The notes under the pieces: model-generated
What the model was told of the DNA's origin: nothing
The model's input: the letters and a program-made list of their open reading frames with translations, nothing else
The model's database searches: none
From: Endozoicomonas sp965198415
GTDB taxonomy: Bacteria > Pseudomonadota > Gammaproteobacteria > Pseudomonadales > Endozoicomonadaceae
Direction of reading: 5' to 3'
DNA: 64,000 bases
Assembly: GCA_965198415.1 (NCBI GenBank)
Contig: CBDAPN010000032.1
Coordinates: forward strand, 434,001-498,000
Made by a program: the position numbers and the translations under genes
Part shown: in pieces, positions 18,635-26,437 of the stretch
How the letters are laid out: each line of letters begins with the position of its first letter
Position numbering within the stretch: position 1 is the first letter of the stretch

Positions 18635-19612
18635 ATGGATAGAAAAACAGTATCGGTTTCGGTGGGCCTGTTTGTCATTCTGATACTTATTATGACCATT
18701 GTATTGGTGCTGTTTTTAAATGCGGATGGTTTCTCCCGTCGTCATGGGCAGCGTTATCAAATTCTTTTTGACAGCTCCATCAAAGGCCTTAACGTTGGCG
18801 CTCCGGTGACTTTACAGGGAGTCAAGATCGGTGAAGTGGTCAGTATAAAAACCCGGGTGTATCACAATTTCAATTCGCCAACGCATCAACAACTGCAGAA
18901 AGTTTTGAATGTGGTGACGGTGAATATGTATCCGGGGGCGATCAGTGAGCAGGGTAATAAAGATGATCAGAATGTGCTGGCAACGTTGATGAAGCAGGGG
19001 TTAAGCGCCCAGATAGGCCTACAAAGCTTGCTGACAGGTTTATTGTACATTGAAGTGGATTTTTTTGATTCCGAGCCAGAAATGCAGCCTGTGGCCACGC
19101 AATTTCCGCAAATTCCTACGGTGCCGAATAATCTGGAGGAGTTTATTGACAAATTTGAGGGTATCAATTTAGCGGAAATGGCCAGCCGTGTTGGTGAGGT
19201 ACTCGATAATTTGGCTGCTTTAACGGGCGATAAAAGACTGCACCAGTTGGTTGATAATGTAGATAAGGCGTTTGTTAGTATGGAATCAATGTCGCATGAG
19301 ATGAGTACCAGTATGTCGGGCATTCGTCGTGAATTTGCAGCTATCTCCAGTGATACCAATGAGCTCACTCAGCTTTTGAAAGCCGAAATACCGGCCACCA
19401 CCCGTGAGCTCAATCAATCAATGATGCAGTTACAACAGGCGCTCAGGTCAGCGGAACAAACCATAGCGCCGGACTCACCTTTGGTCTACCAAATCATTCA
19501 GAGCTCCAAAGAGTTAAGCCGTGCTTCAAGGTCTGTGGATGAACTGGCTAACTTTTTGCAACAAGAGCCCGATGCGATTCTTTTTGGGCGAAAAGGTAGG
19601 GGTGAAAAATGA
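18635..19612 (+). CDS. MCE-domain (MlaD/PqiB-like) periplasmic lipid-binding protein
   Basis: 325 residues. An N-terminal membrane anchor (about 7-30, VGLFVILILIMTIVLVLF) is followed by one MCE domain (about 40-130) with the conserved GLNVGAPVTLQGVKIGEV. A long helical C-terminal tail (about 165-320) carries DNLAAL and MSGIRREF-type heptads, as in single-MCE proteins that form hexameric rings with a helical extension. It is the substrate-binding partner of the preceding permease and ATPase. Its stop overlaps the next gene's start by 4 bp. Confidence 0.92.
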   Translation: MDRKTVSVSVGLFVILILIMTIVLVLFLNADGFSRRHGQRYQILFDSSIKGLNVGAPVTLQGVKIGEVVSIKTRVYHNFNSPTHQQLQKVLNVVTVNMYPGAISEQGNKDDQNVLATLMKQGLSAQIGLQSLLTGLLYIEVDFFDSEPEMQPVATQFPQIPTVPNNLEEFIDKFEGINLAEMASRVGEVLDNLAALTGDKRLHQLVDNVDKAFVSMESMSHEMSTSMSGIRREFAAISSDTNELTQLLKAEIPATTRELNQSMMQLQQALRSAEQTIAPDSPLVYQIIQSSKELSRASRSVDELANFLQQEPDAILFGRKGRGEK

Positions 19613-20253
19613 ACGGTTACCTTTTGCAGATTTTTTGTGGCAACACCAACAGGCGTTGGGAGCGAATTCGCTTGAGTGTATCGACTCTATTCGTTGCCTG
19701 TTGGCTTGGTGGCTGTACAACCGCGCCTAAAGTTGTTTATCCAGACTACACATTGGCCAATGTTTCCAGCAATAAAACCACGCCTCTTAAGACGACATTG
19801 GGCGTATTCCCTGTAGAGGTCGCTAGCTGGTTAAATAGCAAGAGCATCATCTGGAGCGATGGTGGTGTACGGTTGCAATCAAGCCTCAACAGCCATTGGG
19901 GGGAACCGCTTCCGGCGTTACTGACGGAAGTAATGGCGCAAAATCTTCGTCGTCTTACCGGTACACAAACCTGGGTTAACATCGGCCCGTGGACTCGGGA
20001 CAAACGCCCCGCTGTAGTCATATTTCTTCATGTGCAATCGCTGGCGGTTGTGGGTCAGCAGTTACAGTTGAGTGTGGCATGGACTCTTGAAGATAAGAGT
20101 GGCAAGCGGTTTGCCCAGCGAGATAAGGTCTATACCTTACTTGCAGAAGAAGAGTCAGTACATAATCGGGTTTTGTTGTTAAGTCAGGCTTGGGGGCAGG
20201 TGGCTGCTGATCTGGTTCAGGCAGTACAAGATCATCAGGCCTCTGGTACATGA
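19609..20253 (+). CDS. PqiC/YmbA-like ABC-transport auxiliary lipoprotein
   Basis: 214 residues. A signal region leads to a lipobox (WLGGC, Cys about residue 36), predicting a lipid-anchored envelope protein. The body fits the auxiliary lipoprotein of MCE systems: DYTLANVS near the start, LGVFPVEVASWL, LLTEVMAQNLRRL, and a Gln/Ala-rich C-terminal helix. The start ATG overlaps the MCE gene stop (ATGA), so it is the last gene of the operon. It probably docks the MCE assembly at the outer membrane, as PqiC does. Confidence 0.88.
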   Translation: MNGYLLQIFCGNTNRRWERIRLSVSTLFVACWLGGCTTAPKVVYPDYTLANVSSNKTTPLKTTLGVFPVEVASWLNSKSIIWSDGGVRLQSSLNSHWGEPLPALLTEVMAQNLRRLTGTQTWVNIGPWTRDKRPAVVIFLHVQSLAVVGQQLQLSVAWTLEDKSGKRFAQRDKVYTLLAEEESVHNRVLLLSQAWGQVAADLVQAVQDHQASGT

Positions 20254-20372
20254 GCGAGTTTTTATTTTTTCTAAGAAGGCGAATCAAAATAATGTTAAGT
20301 GCCTCTTTGAAAATGGCCTCCGACTAGGCACCCCGATGCAAAATAGCAAAAAAATAGTCGTGCCGTTGAAAT

Positions 20373-21368
20373 CTAGCGCGGGCTGTTGAGGTTGTCTTTA
20401 TGGCGGTAATCTTTCCTGATGTGCTTGCAAGCTGCAATGGTTTCTTTAGGGATCTTTAGCTTTTCTGTTTGGGTGGGCTTCTCAAGGCTCAGGGCTTCAA
20501 GCAGGGTAGGGTTTAAGCCGCTATCAATCGTAGCTTGTACATTTTCGAGCAGCGTTTTATAAACACCAATGCCGTTTAAAAAATTGATGTCAAACCCTTT
20601 GAATAAAACGTTGGTTTGGTGGTTAAGGCAGTTGAGGTACTCTTTTTCTTCTGGCCTGCTCGAAAGAAATTCAATGTTTGTTCCGTAACCACCCATTATC
20701 TGAATGAGCATTCCGGGCGCAATGTAAGTGCTTAAATCTGTCTCGACACCGTCTAATTGTTCAACCAAAAATTTATGTGCAATATTTAAGCTGGTTGATG
20801 CCGAAGAGAATCCTGAATCAGTATATCGTGATAATTCTGTAAAAACATCCTTTATAACTGCAGCGCTCTCACTGGGTTGACCTCTAAAAACACCGCTCTC
20901 ACTGGGTTGACCTCTAAAAACAACTGGTTTTTTATAGTTTAATCTTTTATCGAAAGCATATAGCTTTTTAAGGCCATTGTTGATGAGCTCGACCATGGCG
21001 GTGAATTCATTTTTAGTTTGTGAACGGGCAGAGTGATTAATTATGTGATAGTAATCGTTCAGGGTGTAAAGATGTAACGCTATGTATTCATTGATATGCA
21101 GTGTGTTTATCTTTAACTGTTTAAGCGTTGAACTTTTATAAACTCTCAGCATTTTATTCCGGTGTTGCAAAGCAAGCTCTAATTTATCTTTGGGTAGATG
21201 ATTAATTTTACAGTGACTGATTTTATAAAGGGATAATGGCTTTATTTCAATTCTGTTTTGCTTGGCATAGAATTTTGTTAATTTTTTTATGGCGTCGTAG
21301 TCAGCGTAGAGTTGTTTCGCTTGAGAAATTGGCTGTGTTATTGAGGTGTTGGGTTTTACTGTTATCAT
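20373..21368 (-). CDS. Putative ADP-ribosyltransferase of the R-S-E class
   Basis: 331 residues without signal peptide or membrane segment. The three ART signature parts occur in order: VVFRGQ (Arg about 151), GFSSASTSLNIAHKF (STS-type strand, about 183-196) and IEFLSSRPEEKEYL (E-x-E, about 230-242). R, S-x-S and E-x-E are the NAD-binding and catalytic features of arginine-type mono-ADP-ribosyltransferases, which suggests a toxin or translocated effector. The residue block GVFRGQPSES is repeated in tandem, so the Arg motif occurs twice. The N-terminal ~130 residues are unrecognised and could be a targeting or chaperone-binding region. No immunity gene is visible. Assignment rests on motifs only. 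Confidence 0.6.
   Translation of the reverse strand: MITVKPNTSITQPISQAKQLYADYDAIKKLTKFYAKQNRIEIKPLSLYKISHCKINHLPKDKLELALQHRNKMLRVYKSSTLKQLKINTLHINEYIALHLYTLNDYYHIINHSARSQTKNEFTAMVELINNGLKKLYAFDKRLNYKKPVVFRGQPSESGVFRGQPSESAAVIKDVFTELSRYTDSGFSSASTSLNIAHKFLVEQLDGVETDLSTYIAPGMLIQIMGGYGTNIEFLSSRPEEKEYLNCLNHQTNVLFKGFDINFLNGIGVYKTLLENVQATIDSGLNPTLLEALSLEKPTQTEKLKIPKETIAACKHIRKDYRHKDNLNSPR
20864..20922. repeat. 30-bp in-frame tandem duplication inside the ART-like gene
   Basis: Two copies of a 29-30 bp sequence with identical bases (20864-20892 and 20894-20922). They duplicate ten codons spanning the presumed catalytic FRGQ segment. Confidence 0.9.
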
Positions 21369-21778
21369 AAATTCACTGGTGATTTTTAATAGCGAATTAA
21401 TAAAGGGTTTTATGCATTTAAATTCAGAAGTCGCTAATTGTAAATGGCTGGATTTAAAAATAAAGACTGCCCATTTTTTTATTTACAACTTGGTCTTTAG
21501 TGCCGATAAGGAAAACTTTTTTGCTCTCCAATATTTCAAACTTTCCACATAATAATGCACTAAAGTTCAATTAATTTTTACACAAAGGTTCAGATGAACG
21601 TTAGTCCTGATACCTCACCCCAGTAATCATCAAACAATTTTAAGTATTTTTCACAAACCAATAGTTAACTTCCCACAGATACAGGCGGGTTATGTAAAGT
21701 TTTTGACTTTGAATACTTGCCAAATCGTCAAAATAAGCTGCAATTAGCCTTCAGTATTAAAAATCGGAGTAGCCATTT
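21369..21778. other. Divergent intergenic region ahead of the ART-like gene and glpT
   Basis: About 410 bp, AT-rich, without a convincing gene. It must hold the promoters of both flanking genes. The glpT ribosome site is CGGAG at 21765-21769. No promoter pair with good spacing could be picked by eye; a 68-codon plus-strand frame at 21346-21552 overlaps the ART start and looks non-coding. Confidence 0.5.
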
Positions 21779-23215
21779 ATGCTGGATTTTTTAAGCCCGC
21801 CTGCCCATCGGGAAAAAATTGCAGACCAAACCATTGTTGATAAGACCTATAAAAAGTTACGTAATCAAGTACTTCTTGGCATCATCATTGGCTACGCGGC
21901 TTATTATTTGATTCGTAAAAACTTTGCTCTGGCGATGCCCAATTTGATTGAACAAGGGTACAGCAAATCGGAACTTGGCTTTGCGCTTTCAGCGGTCTCT
22001 TTTGCCTATGGCTTCAGTAAATTTGTCATGGGTAATCTTTCCGACCGCAGCGATGCCCGCAAGTTTATGAGTATCGGACTGATCCTCTCTGCCCTCACCA
22101 TGATTTTCATGGGTATTTTTTCTTTTGCCACGTCTTCGGTTATGGCCATGTTTGCTTTGCTGTTTCTTAATGGCTGGTTTCAGGGCATGGGCTATCCGGC
22201 GGGGAGCCGGGTGATGACGCACTGGTTTTCGGTGCGCGAACGTGGGGTGAAGTGGGCTTACTGGAATACGTCGCACAATCTCGGCGCTGGCTTGGTTGGG
22301 CCGATGGCTATTTTTGCCGTGGCGGTATTCAATGACTGGCACGCACAACTGTGGTTTCACGGCTCAGTGGCCCTGCTTTTGGCTGGCTTTACCTGGTGGT
22401 TGTTGCGAGACACGCCGCAATCTTGTGGCCTGCCGAGTATTGAAGCGTGGAGCGGTGAAAAACTAAAGTCTTACGACGCCAATACCCACGAAAAGGAGAT
22501 GTCGGCAAAAGAGATCTTCTTCAAATACGTATTTAACAACCAACTGCTTTGGTATCTCTCGTTGTCCAACGTGTTTGTTTACCTTGTCCGTTACGGCGTG
22601 CTGGACTGGGCGCCCACTTATCTTAAAGAGGTCAAGGGCTTTTCCATGACACAAAGTGGCTGGGCCTACTTTTTGTATGAGTTTGCCGGTATTCCGGGCA
22701 TTCTTCTGTGTGGCTGGGCTTCGGACCGTTTTTTCCGTGGTTGCCGAGCGCCGGTGAGTATTGTCATGATGCTTTTGGTGGCTGTTGCTATTGTGATCTA
22801 CTGGCAAAACCCGGCTGGAAACCCAATGATCGATAACATCTGCCTGATTGTGGTTGGCTTTTTTGTTTATGGTCCGGTGGTTCTGATTGGTCTGCAGGCG
22901 GCAGATTCAGTCCCGAAAAAAGCCACCGGAACCGCCACTGGCCTCACCGGCCTTTTTGGCTACCTTGGCGGCGCTATGTTTGCCAACTTAGCCATGGGCG
23001 GTATTGTTGATGTAATGGGGTGGGATGGTGGCTTCATGTTGATTTTAAGCGCCTGTTTCCTCGCCATCGTGTTTTTGATGATGACAGTGAAGCAAGAGCG
23101 TGAAGATAAAGTTGCACTTTATAGCCAACTGAATGAGGCCACCACAGAGCCAGACGCACTGCTGGTGCGGGCAACTGCCAATGCTCCAGAATCAAATATG
23201 AACAGGCCAAAATAG
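21779..23215 (+). CDS. glpT: Glycerol-3-phosphate:phosphate antiporter GlpT
   Basis: 478 residues with 12 predicted membrane segments, organophosphate:phosphate antiporter family of the major facilitator superfamily. Collinear with E. coli GlpT: GYAAYYLIRKNFALAMP (includes the substrate-binding Arg), AYGFSKFVMGNLSDRS, LFLNGWFQGMGYP, RDTPQSCGLP, NVFVYLVRYGVLDW (second binding Arg), GTATGLTGLFGYLGG. It imports glycerol-3-phosphate in exchange for phosphate across the inner membrane. The C-terminal tail is about 25 residues longer than in E. coli. No glp enzymes adjoin it. A strong hairpin follows the stop. Confidence 0.95.
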   Translation: MLDFLSPPAHREKIADQTIVDKTYKKLRNQVLLGIIIGYAAYYLIRKNFALAMPNLIEQGYSKSELGFALSAVSFAYGFSKFVMGNLSDRSDARKFMSIGLILSALTMIFMGIFSFATSSVMAMFALLFLNGWFQGMGYPAGSRVMTHWFSVRERGVKWAYWNTSHNLGAGLVGPMAIFAVAVFNDWHAQLWFHGSVALLLAGFTWWLLRDTPQSCGLPSIEAWSGEKLKSYDANTHEKEMSAKEIFFKYVFNNQLLWYLSLSNVFVYLVRYGVLDWAPTYLKEVKGFSMTQSGWAYFLYEFAGIPGILLCGWASDRFFRGCRAPVSIVMMLLVAVAIVIYWQNPAGNPMIDNICLIVVGFFVYGPVVLIGLQAADSVPKKATGTATGLTGLFGYLGGAMFANLAMGGIVDVMGWDGGFMLILSACFLAIVFLMMTVKQEREDKVALYSQLNEATTEPDALLVRATANAPESNMNRPK

Positions 23216-23250
23216 AGCGGCAATTACAAGAAAAAGTGTGTTGAGGCAGG

Positions 23251-23278
23251 AAGGTTCTTGAAGCAATTCAAGAACCTT
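23251..23278. terminator. Strong hairpin between convergent glpT and the next gene
   Basis: Perfect 12-bp stem AAGGTTCTTGAA / TTCAAGAACCTT with a 4-nt loop, 36 bp after glpT and 40 bp after the convergent minus-strand gene. Only weak T-richness follows, but the placement suits a bidirectional terminator. Confidence 0.6.
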
Positions 23279-23319
23279 TGCCCGATGGAGAGTCGTGTTA
23301 GAGCGGCATTTGATGGTTT

Positions 23320-24228
23320 TTAAGACATACGAAGATACTTTTGAATAAGCTCCCTTGAGGTAAGGTATTGATCGGGTAGCTCAGTCCACGAAGACAGCGC
23401 TTGTAAATCGGGCAGATCCTCAACATGAAACTTTCTTTTCAGTCCGGCCTCATCATTTTGCTCATGGACACTTAACAGATCAGACCAGCTGTTCACCCGG
23501 GAAAGTTCCGGCAGCTGTGGCAGCTCTTTGTTTGCATGGGTTACCGCATGCTGCAAACCTTTTTTCAGGCCTTTTTCCAGCTTTTTTGGACTCATTTTGC
23601 TGGTATCAACATACAGTGTTCGCATGGCGGTAGCGGAGACGCCCTTTGTAACAATCCGGGGATCAAAATAAATACCGGAAGCGATCTTCTCATGGGCTTC
23701 GGAAAGTTTGCCACGGTTTTCATCCGTCAGCGGTGTTATTACCACCGGGGTCTTGAGTACACCATCAGACTCATGGAGCAAATGGTGCAATGGCTGATGT
23801 TCTGCCAAAACGTTATTTACCGCTACGGTTATGTCATCCTTAAAGGGGGCATTGGCCGCTTGACTGGAGCGAATCAGTATCCCGGGTGCGTTACAGGCCG
23901 ACATTTGGTCGCCATATTTAACCGCACTTTTGATGGCTAACAACGCTGCGCCGGTTACTTTGGTTAACGAACCGGCTTCTTTTAATGCCTCTGGCGTCTG
24001 ACCGCTCCAGTGCGACCAGAAAGTTACAAAGATTTCATTAGAGCTTTTGCCAGCAGTGATGGTAGGAAAGTCAGCAAGCTTTTGGATACTTCGTTCGGCC
24101 AGTTTTTTGCCGTTGTATACGGCATTATTTGATGAGGGAATATTCTTCTTTCCTATCGATTTGTTTTTCAGCTTTTTTAATGCCCCCAGAGCGGATTTTA
24201 ACAATCTGGGCGTGCTTTGAATCCGCAT
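23320..24228 (-). CDS. Protein of unknown function, 302 residues
   Basis: Not recognised. The start at 24228 has a good ribosome site (AAGGAG about 5 nt upstream). The N-terminus is strongly basic (KKLKNKSIGKKN), with no signal peptide or membrane segment, so a cytoplasmic or translocated protein is likely. The middle (about 60-220) is mixed alpha/beta. The C-terminus has two similar short segments, NSWSDLLSVHEQ and SSWTELPDQYLTS, suggesting a small internal repeat. Standing among accessory genes such as the ART-like protein, it could be an effector, but nothing proves this. Confidence 0.75.
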   Translation of the reverse strand: MRIQSTPRLLKSALGALKKLKNKSIGKKNIPSSNNAVYNGKKLAERSIQKLADFPTITAGKSSNEIFVTFWSHWSGQTPEALKEAGSLTKVTGAALLAIKSAVKYGDQMSACNAPGILIRSSQAANAPFKDDITVAVNNVLAEHQPLHHLLHESDGVLKTPVVITPLTDENRGKLSEAHEKIASGIYFDPRIVTKGVSATAMRTLYVDTSKMSPKKLEKGLKKGLQHAVTHANKELPQLPELSRVNSWSDLLSVHEQNDEAGLKRKFHVEDLPDLQALSSWTELPDQYLTSRELIQKYLRMS

Positions 24229-24295
24229 AACTTTCTCCTTGCAAATGAGGCTGTTAACTTATTTATTGGCAGCCCCATCACAATCTTAAGCAACG

Positions 24296-25297
24296 CTAGT
24301 GATTAGCAAAAACCTCGTTAACCATTCTCACCGCAGAGAGCCAGGCACCTTCCACCCGGCCACCGGCACACCAGGCACCAATCAAAGCCAACCGCTGGTG
24401 CCCATCCACTAAAAATGGCTGCTGTAACTCAACTTGATGCACATTGGCGTAACGCCAGAAGTGGCGGTGGTTGGCGATGCTTTCAAGTGATAGCCCTAAC
24501 ATCTCTTGCAGCCAGATCATGGCGGCGTCAGCGGTATCGACGGTGGTGTCTTTACCATGCAGTGCAGACCACTGCGGCGAAAAATGCAGCATCCACAGAT
24601 CACCCCGTTTTGACGAAAACCCCGGACGACTGGAAAGCCGGGAAACCCAGCGTATCGTCTCATCACCAAAAATTCCCTGAATCTCCTCAGCCACCTTGCC
24701 TTGGGTCAGCAAACCCTGTGCCCAGCAGGGTTGGTGAATAGTTTTGGGTATCTCACTCATCACTTCGCCATAGTCTGCCAAAAGCACACGGCTTTGCTCT
24801 GCCGGAGCGCTGACAATCAACCAGTCAAACCCGCTAAACTGCTCCCCATCTTTACAGAAGAGCTGCCAACTATGGGAGTGCTTTTTAACGCGGGTGACAG
24901 TGGCGCTAAAATGAACGATGTTGTTTGCGCCATTGATCAAGCCGACGCTTTTGCCTAACTGTTTTACCGGCTGGTTCATTAATGGTGTCCCCACGTACCG
25001 AGTGGTGTTATCCGGCGAGGGGTGCAGCTGCCCGGCCTCAACCCGGTAGGGCGTAAAGTCCCAAACCCGGGCGACTCCCAATTCAACCCATCTGGCAACC
25101 TCTGCACGGAAATCCGGATCTCTGGCGGTAAAATACTGGGCACCAATATCGAGACTTCCCCACTCCATTCGTCGATTGGCCAATCTGCCACCAAGCCCAC
25201 GACTTTTCTCAAACACGGACACCTCGTGCCCCGCTTCAGCCAGTAAACTAGCCGCTTTCACGCCTGATAACCCCGCACCAATCAGTGCAATCTTCAT
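24296..25297 (-). CDS. Renalase-like FAD/NAD(P)-dependent amine-oxidase-fold protein
   Basis: 333 residues, usual length for the COG3380/renalase group. The N-terminal Rossmann fingerprint is IALIGAGLSGVKAASLLAEA, followed by the acidic VFEKSRGLGGRLANRR that binds FAD ribose. MEWGSLDIGAQYFTARD follows, diagnostic of this group, and a C-terminal second FAD motif ALIGAWCAGGRVEGAWLS. The substrate in bacteria is unclear; dihydropyridine forms of NAD(P)H are oxidised by characterised members. It is a monocistronic gene. Confidence 0.85.
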   Translation of the reverse strand: MKIALIGAGLSGVKAASLLAEAGHEVSVFEKSRGLGGRLANRRMEWGSLDIGAQYFTARDPDFRAEVARWVELGVARVWDFTPYRVEAGQLHPSPDNTTRYVGTPLMNQPVKQLGKSVGLINGANNIVHFSATVTRVKKHSHSWQLFCKDGEQFSGFDWLIVSAPAEQSRVLLADYGEVMSEIPKTIHQPCWAQGLLTQGKVAEEIQGIFGDETIRWVSRLSSRPGFSSKRGDLWMLHFSPQWSALHGKDTTVDTADAAMIWLQEMLGLSLESIANHRHFWRYANVHQVELQQPFLVDGHQRLALIGAWCAGGRVEGAWLSAVRMVNEVFANH

Positions 25298-25564
25298 AAT
25301 TTGCCCCGTGTTAAATCCAACCGTTAGTCAGAAAACTGTCCGTAATCAATGGTTTTTCTCAGTTTAATGGAATTTTTCGATAATTTGCTCTGTTTACAGT
25401 CATCCGCTTCTACGTTGAGCCCGTAGAAACCAGATGTTATCCAGATCAGCTTTAGGTACTAAAGGTATGGTCGACAAGGCTGAAACTGGCAATAACGAAA
25501 ATGCTTATGAAAATATCCGACCCCACACAGGCCCCATTGTTTGATTACAAAAGGAATTGTAACG

Positions 25565-25981
25565 ATGAGAAAAGATCCGTTTCTTTTGCCCGGTCTTAAA
25601 GCTGCCCACAAGTTTGCCGGTTTACTTGCAGCCGTTGGCTTTAACCGTCACCGAGTTTACATAGCGCATGAGGATCGCGCTCAAAAATACCAACTGAACG
25701 ACCTCAATTTTTTTAAGCAGAGCGATACTACTCGTCGCGGTGAGAGGGACTTCGCTTTTGGTTTTTTTCTGACAACAGCCCTGGGCTTTCTCAGTTTTAA
25801 TTTGCTGGCAGCTCAGCCTGCAGGCAGTTTAACGACAGTAGTCACTTTTCTTATCGTTCTGGGTGTCCCAGCCTGGCTCGGTAGTTTGATCAGGGTTTCA
25901 AACGACAACGACTCTCTTGAACCCCATCAAGACCATTTAAAAAAGGCCCAACAGCTGTTTCCAAGAAAACATCTTGGCTGA
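25565..25981 (+). CDS. Small membrane protein of unknown function
   Basis: 138 residues from ATG 25565, preceded by AAAAGGA at good spacing; an upstream in-frame start at 25541 lacks one. The soluble N-terminal half (about 1-65) includes HRVYIAHEDRAQ, then two adjacent hydrophobic segments (about 67-83 and 88-108) and a charged C-terminal tail. The layout resembles small stress-related inner-membrane proteins with an N-terminal cytoplasmic domain. It is probably co-transcribed with the next gene, 36 bp downstream. Confidence 0.7.
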   Translation: MRKDPFLLPGLKAAHKFAGLLAAVGFNRHRVYIAHEDRAQKYQLNDLNFFKQSDTTRRGERDFAFGFFLTTALGFLSFNLLAAQPAGSLTTVVTFLIVLGVPAWLGSLIRVSNDNDSLEPHQDHLKKAQQLFPRKHLG

Positions 25982-26017
25982 TGCCCTATACTTACTGAAC
26001 TGAATGGAGAAACTGCT

Positions 26018-26278
26018 ATGAGAATTAAAGAGCTCAAGAAGATCTTCAAAGCTGAACCACTGCCGGTTCACCTACTCAGCCACGAGGGAGATATTTACCT
26101 CTGTCAGATAGACGGGAAAAATATCCTCCGCAATAGTGACGAAACGCCAGTTATTTTTCACAGCATTGGTGAAGCAAAAGAAGTTTTAGGACAACGCATT
26201 GCTGCACACCTGAAACTGGTTCAGTCCAAAACTTACGATGAAATGATCCGTTTAGAAAACTCTGATGGCTCGGATTGA
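26018..26278 (+). CDS. Small conserved protein, DUF6482-like
   Basis: 86 residues with a ribosome site (ATGGAG about 10 nt ahead). The pattern MRIKELKKIF, then VHLLSHEGDIYLCQI, then SIGEAKEVLG and KTYDEMI resembles the short gammaproteobacterial DUF6482 proteins from memory; this is not verified by search. No membrane segment and no known activity. It follows the small membrane protein and is probably in the same transcript. Confidence 0.65.
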   Translation: MRIKELKKIFKAEPLPVHLLSHEGDIYLCQIDGKNILRNSDETPVIFHSIGEAKEVLGQRIAAHLKLVQSKTYDEMIRLENSDGSD

Positions 26279-26437
26279 CGAGCCTTACTTATTTTTTGGT
26301 CAATAAGCGTATAACCCGGGTGCTGACCTAAGTTAACTTCAGAATACCTTATAAGGTTTTTGTACAACCGCTCATAAGGTAGTCAAATAGATCCTCTTTC
26401 AGTGCTGCGCTCGCCCGGGTGGCTCTGATTGAATACA

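Noticed and set aside
21700..21735. glpT promoter with TTGACT as -35
   Set aside because: The nearest -10-like sequence is about 22 bp away, too far for a sigma-70 promoter.
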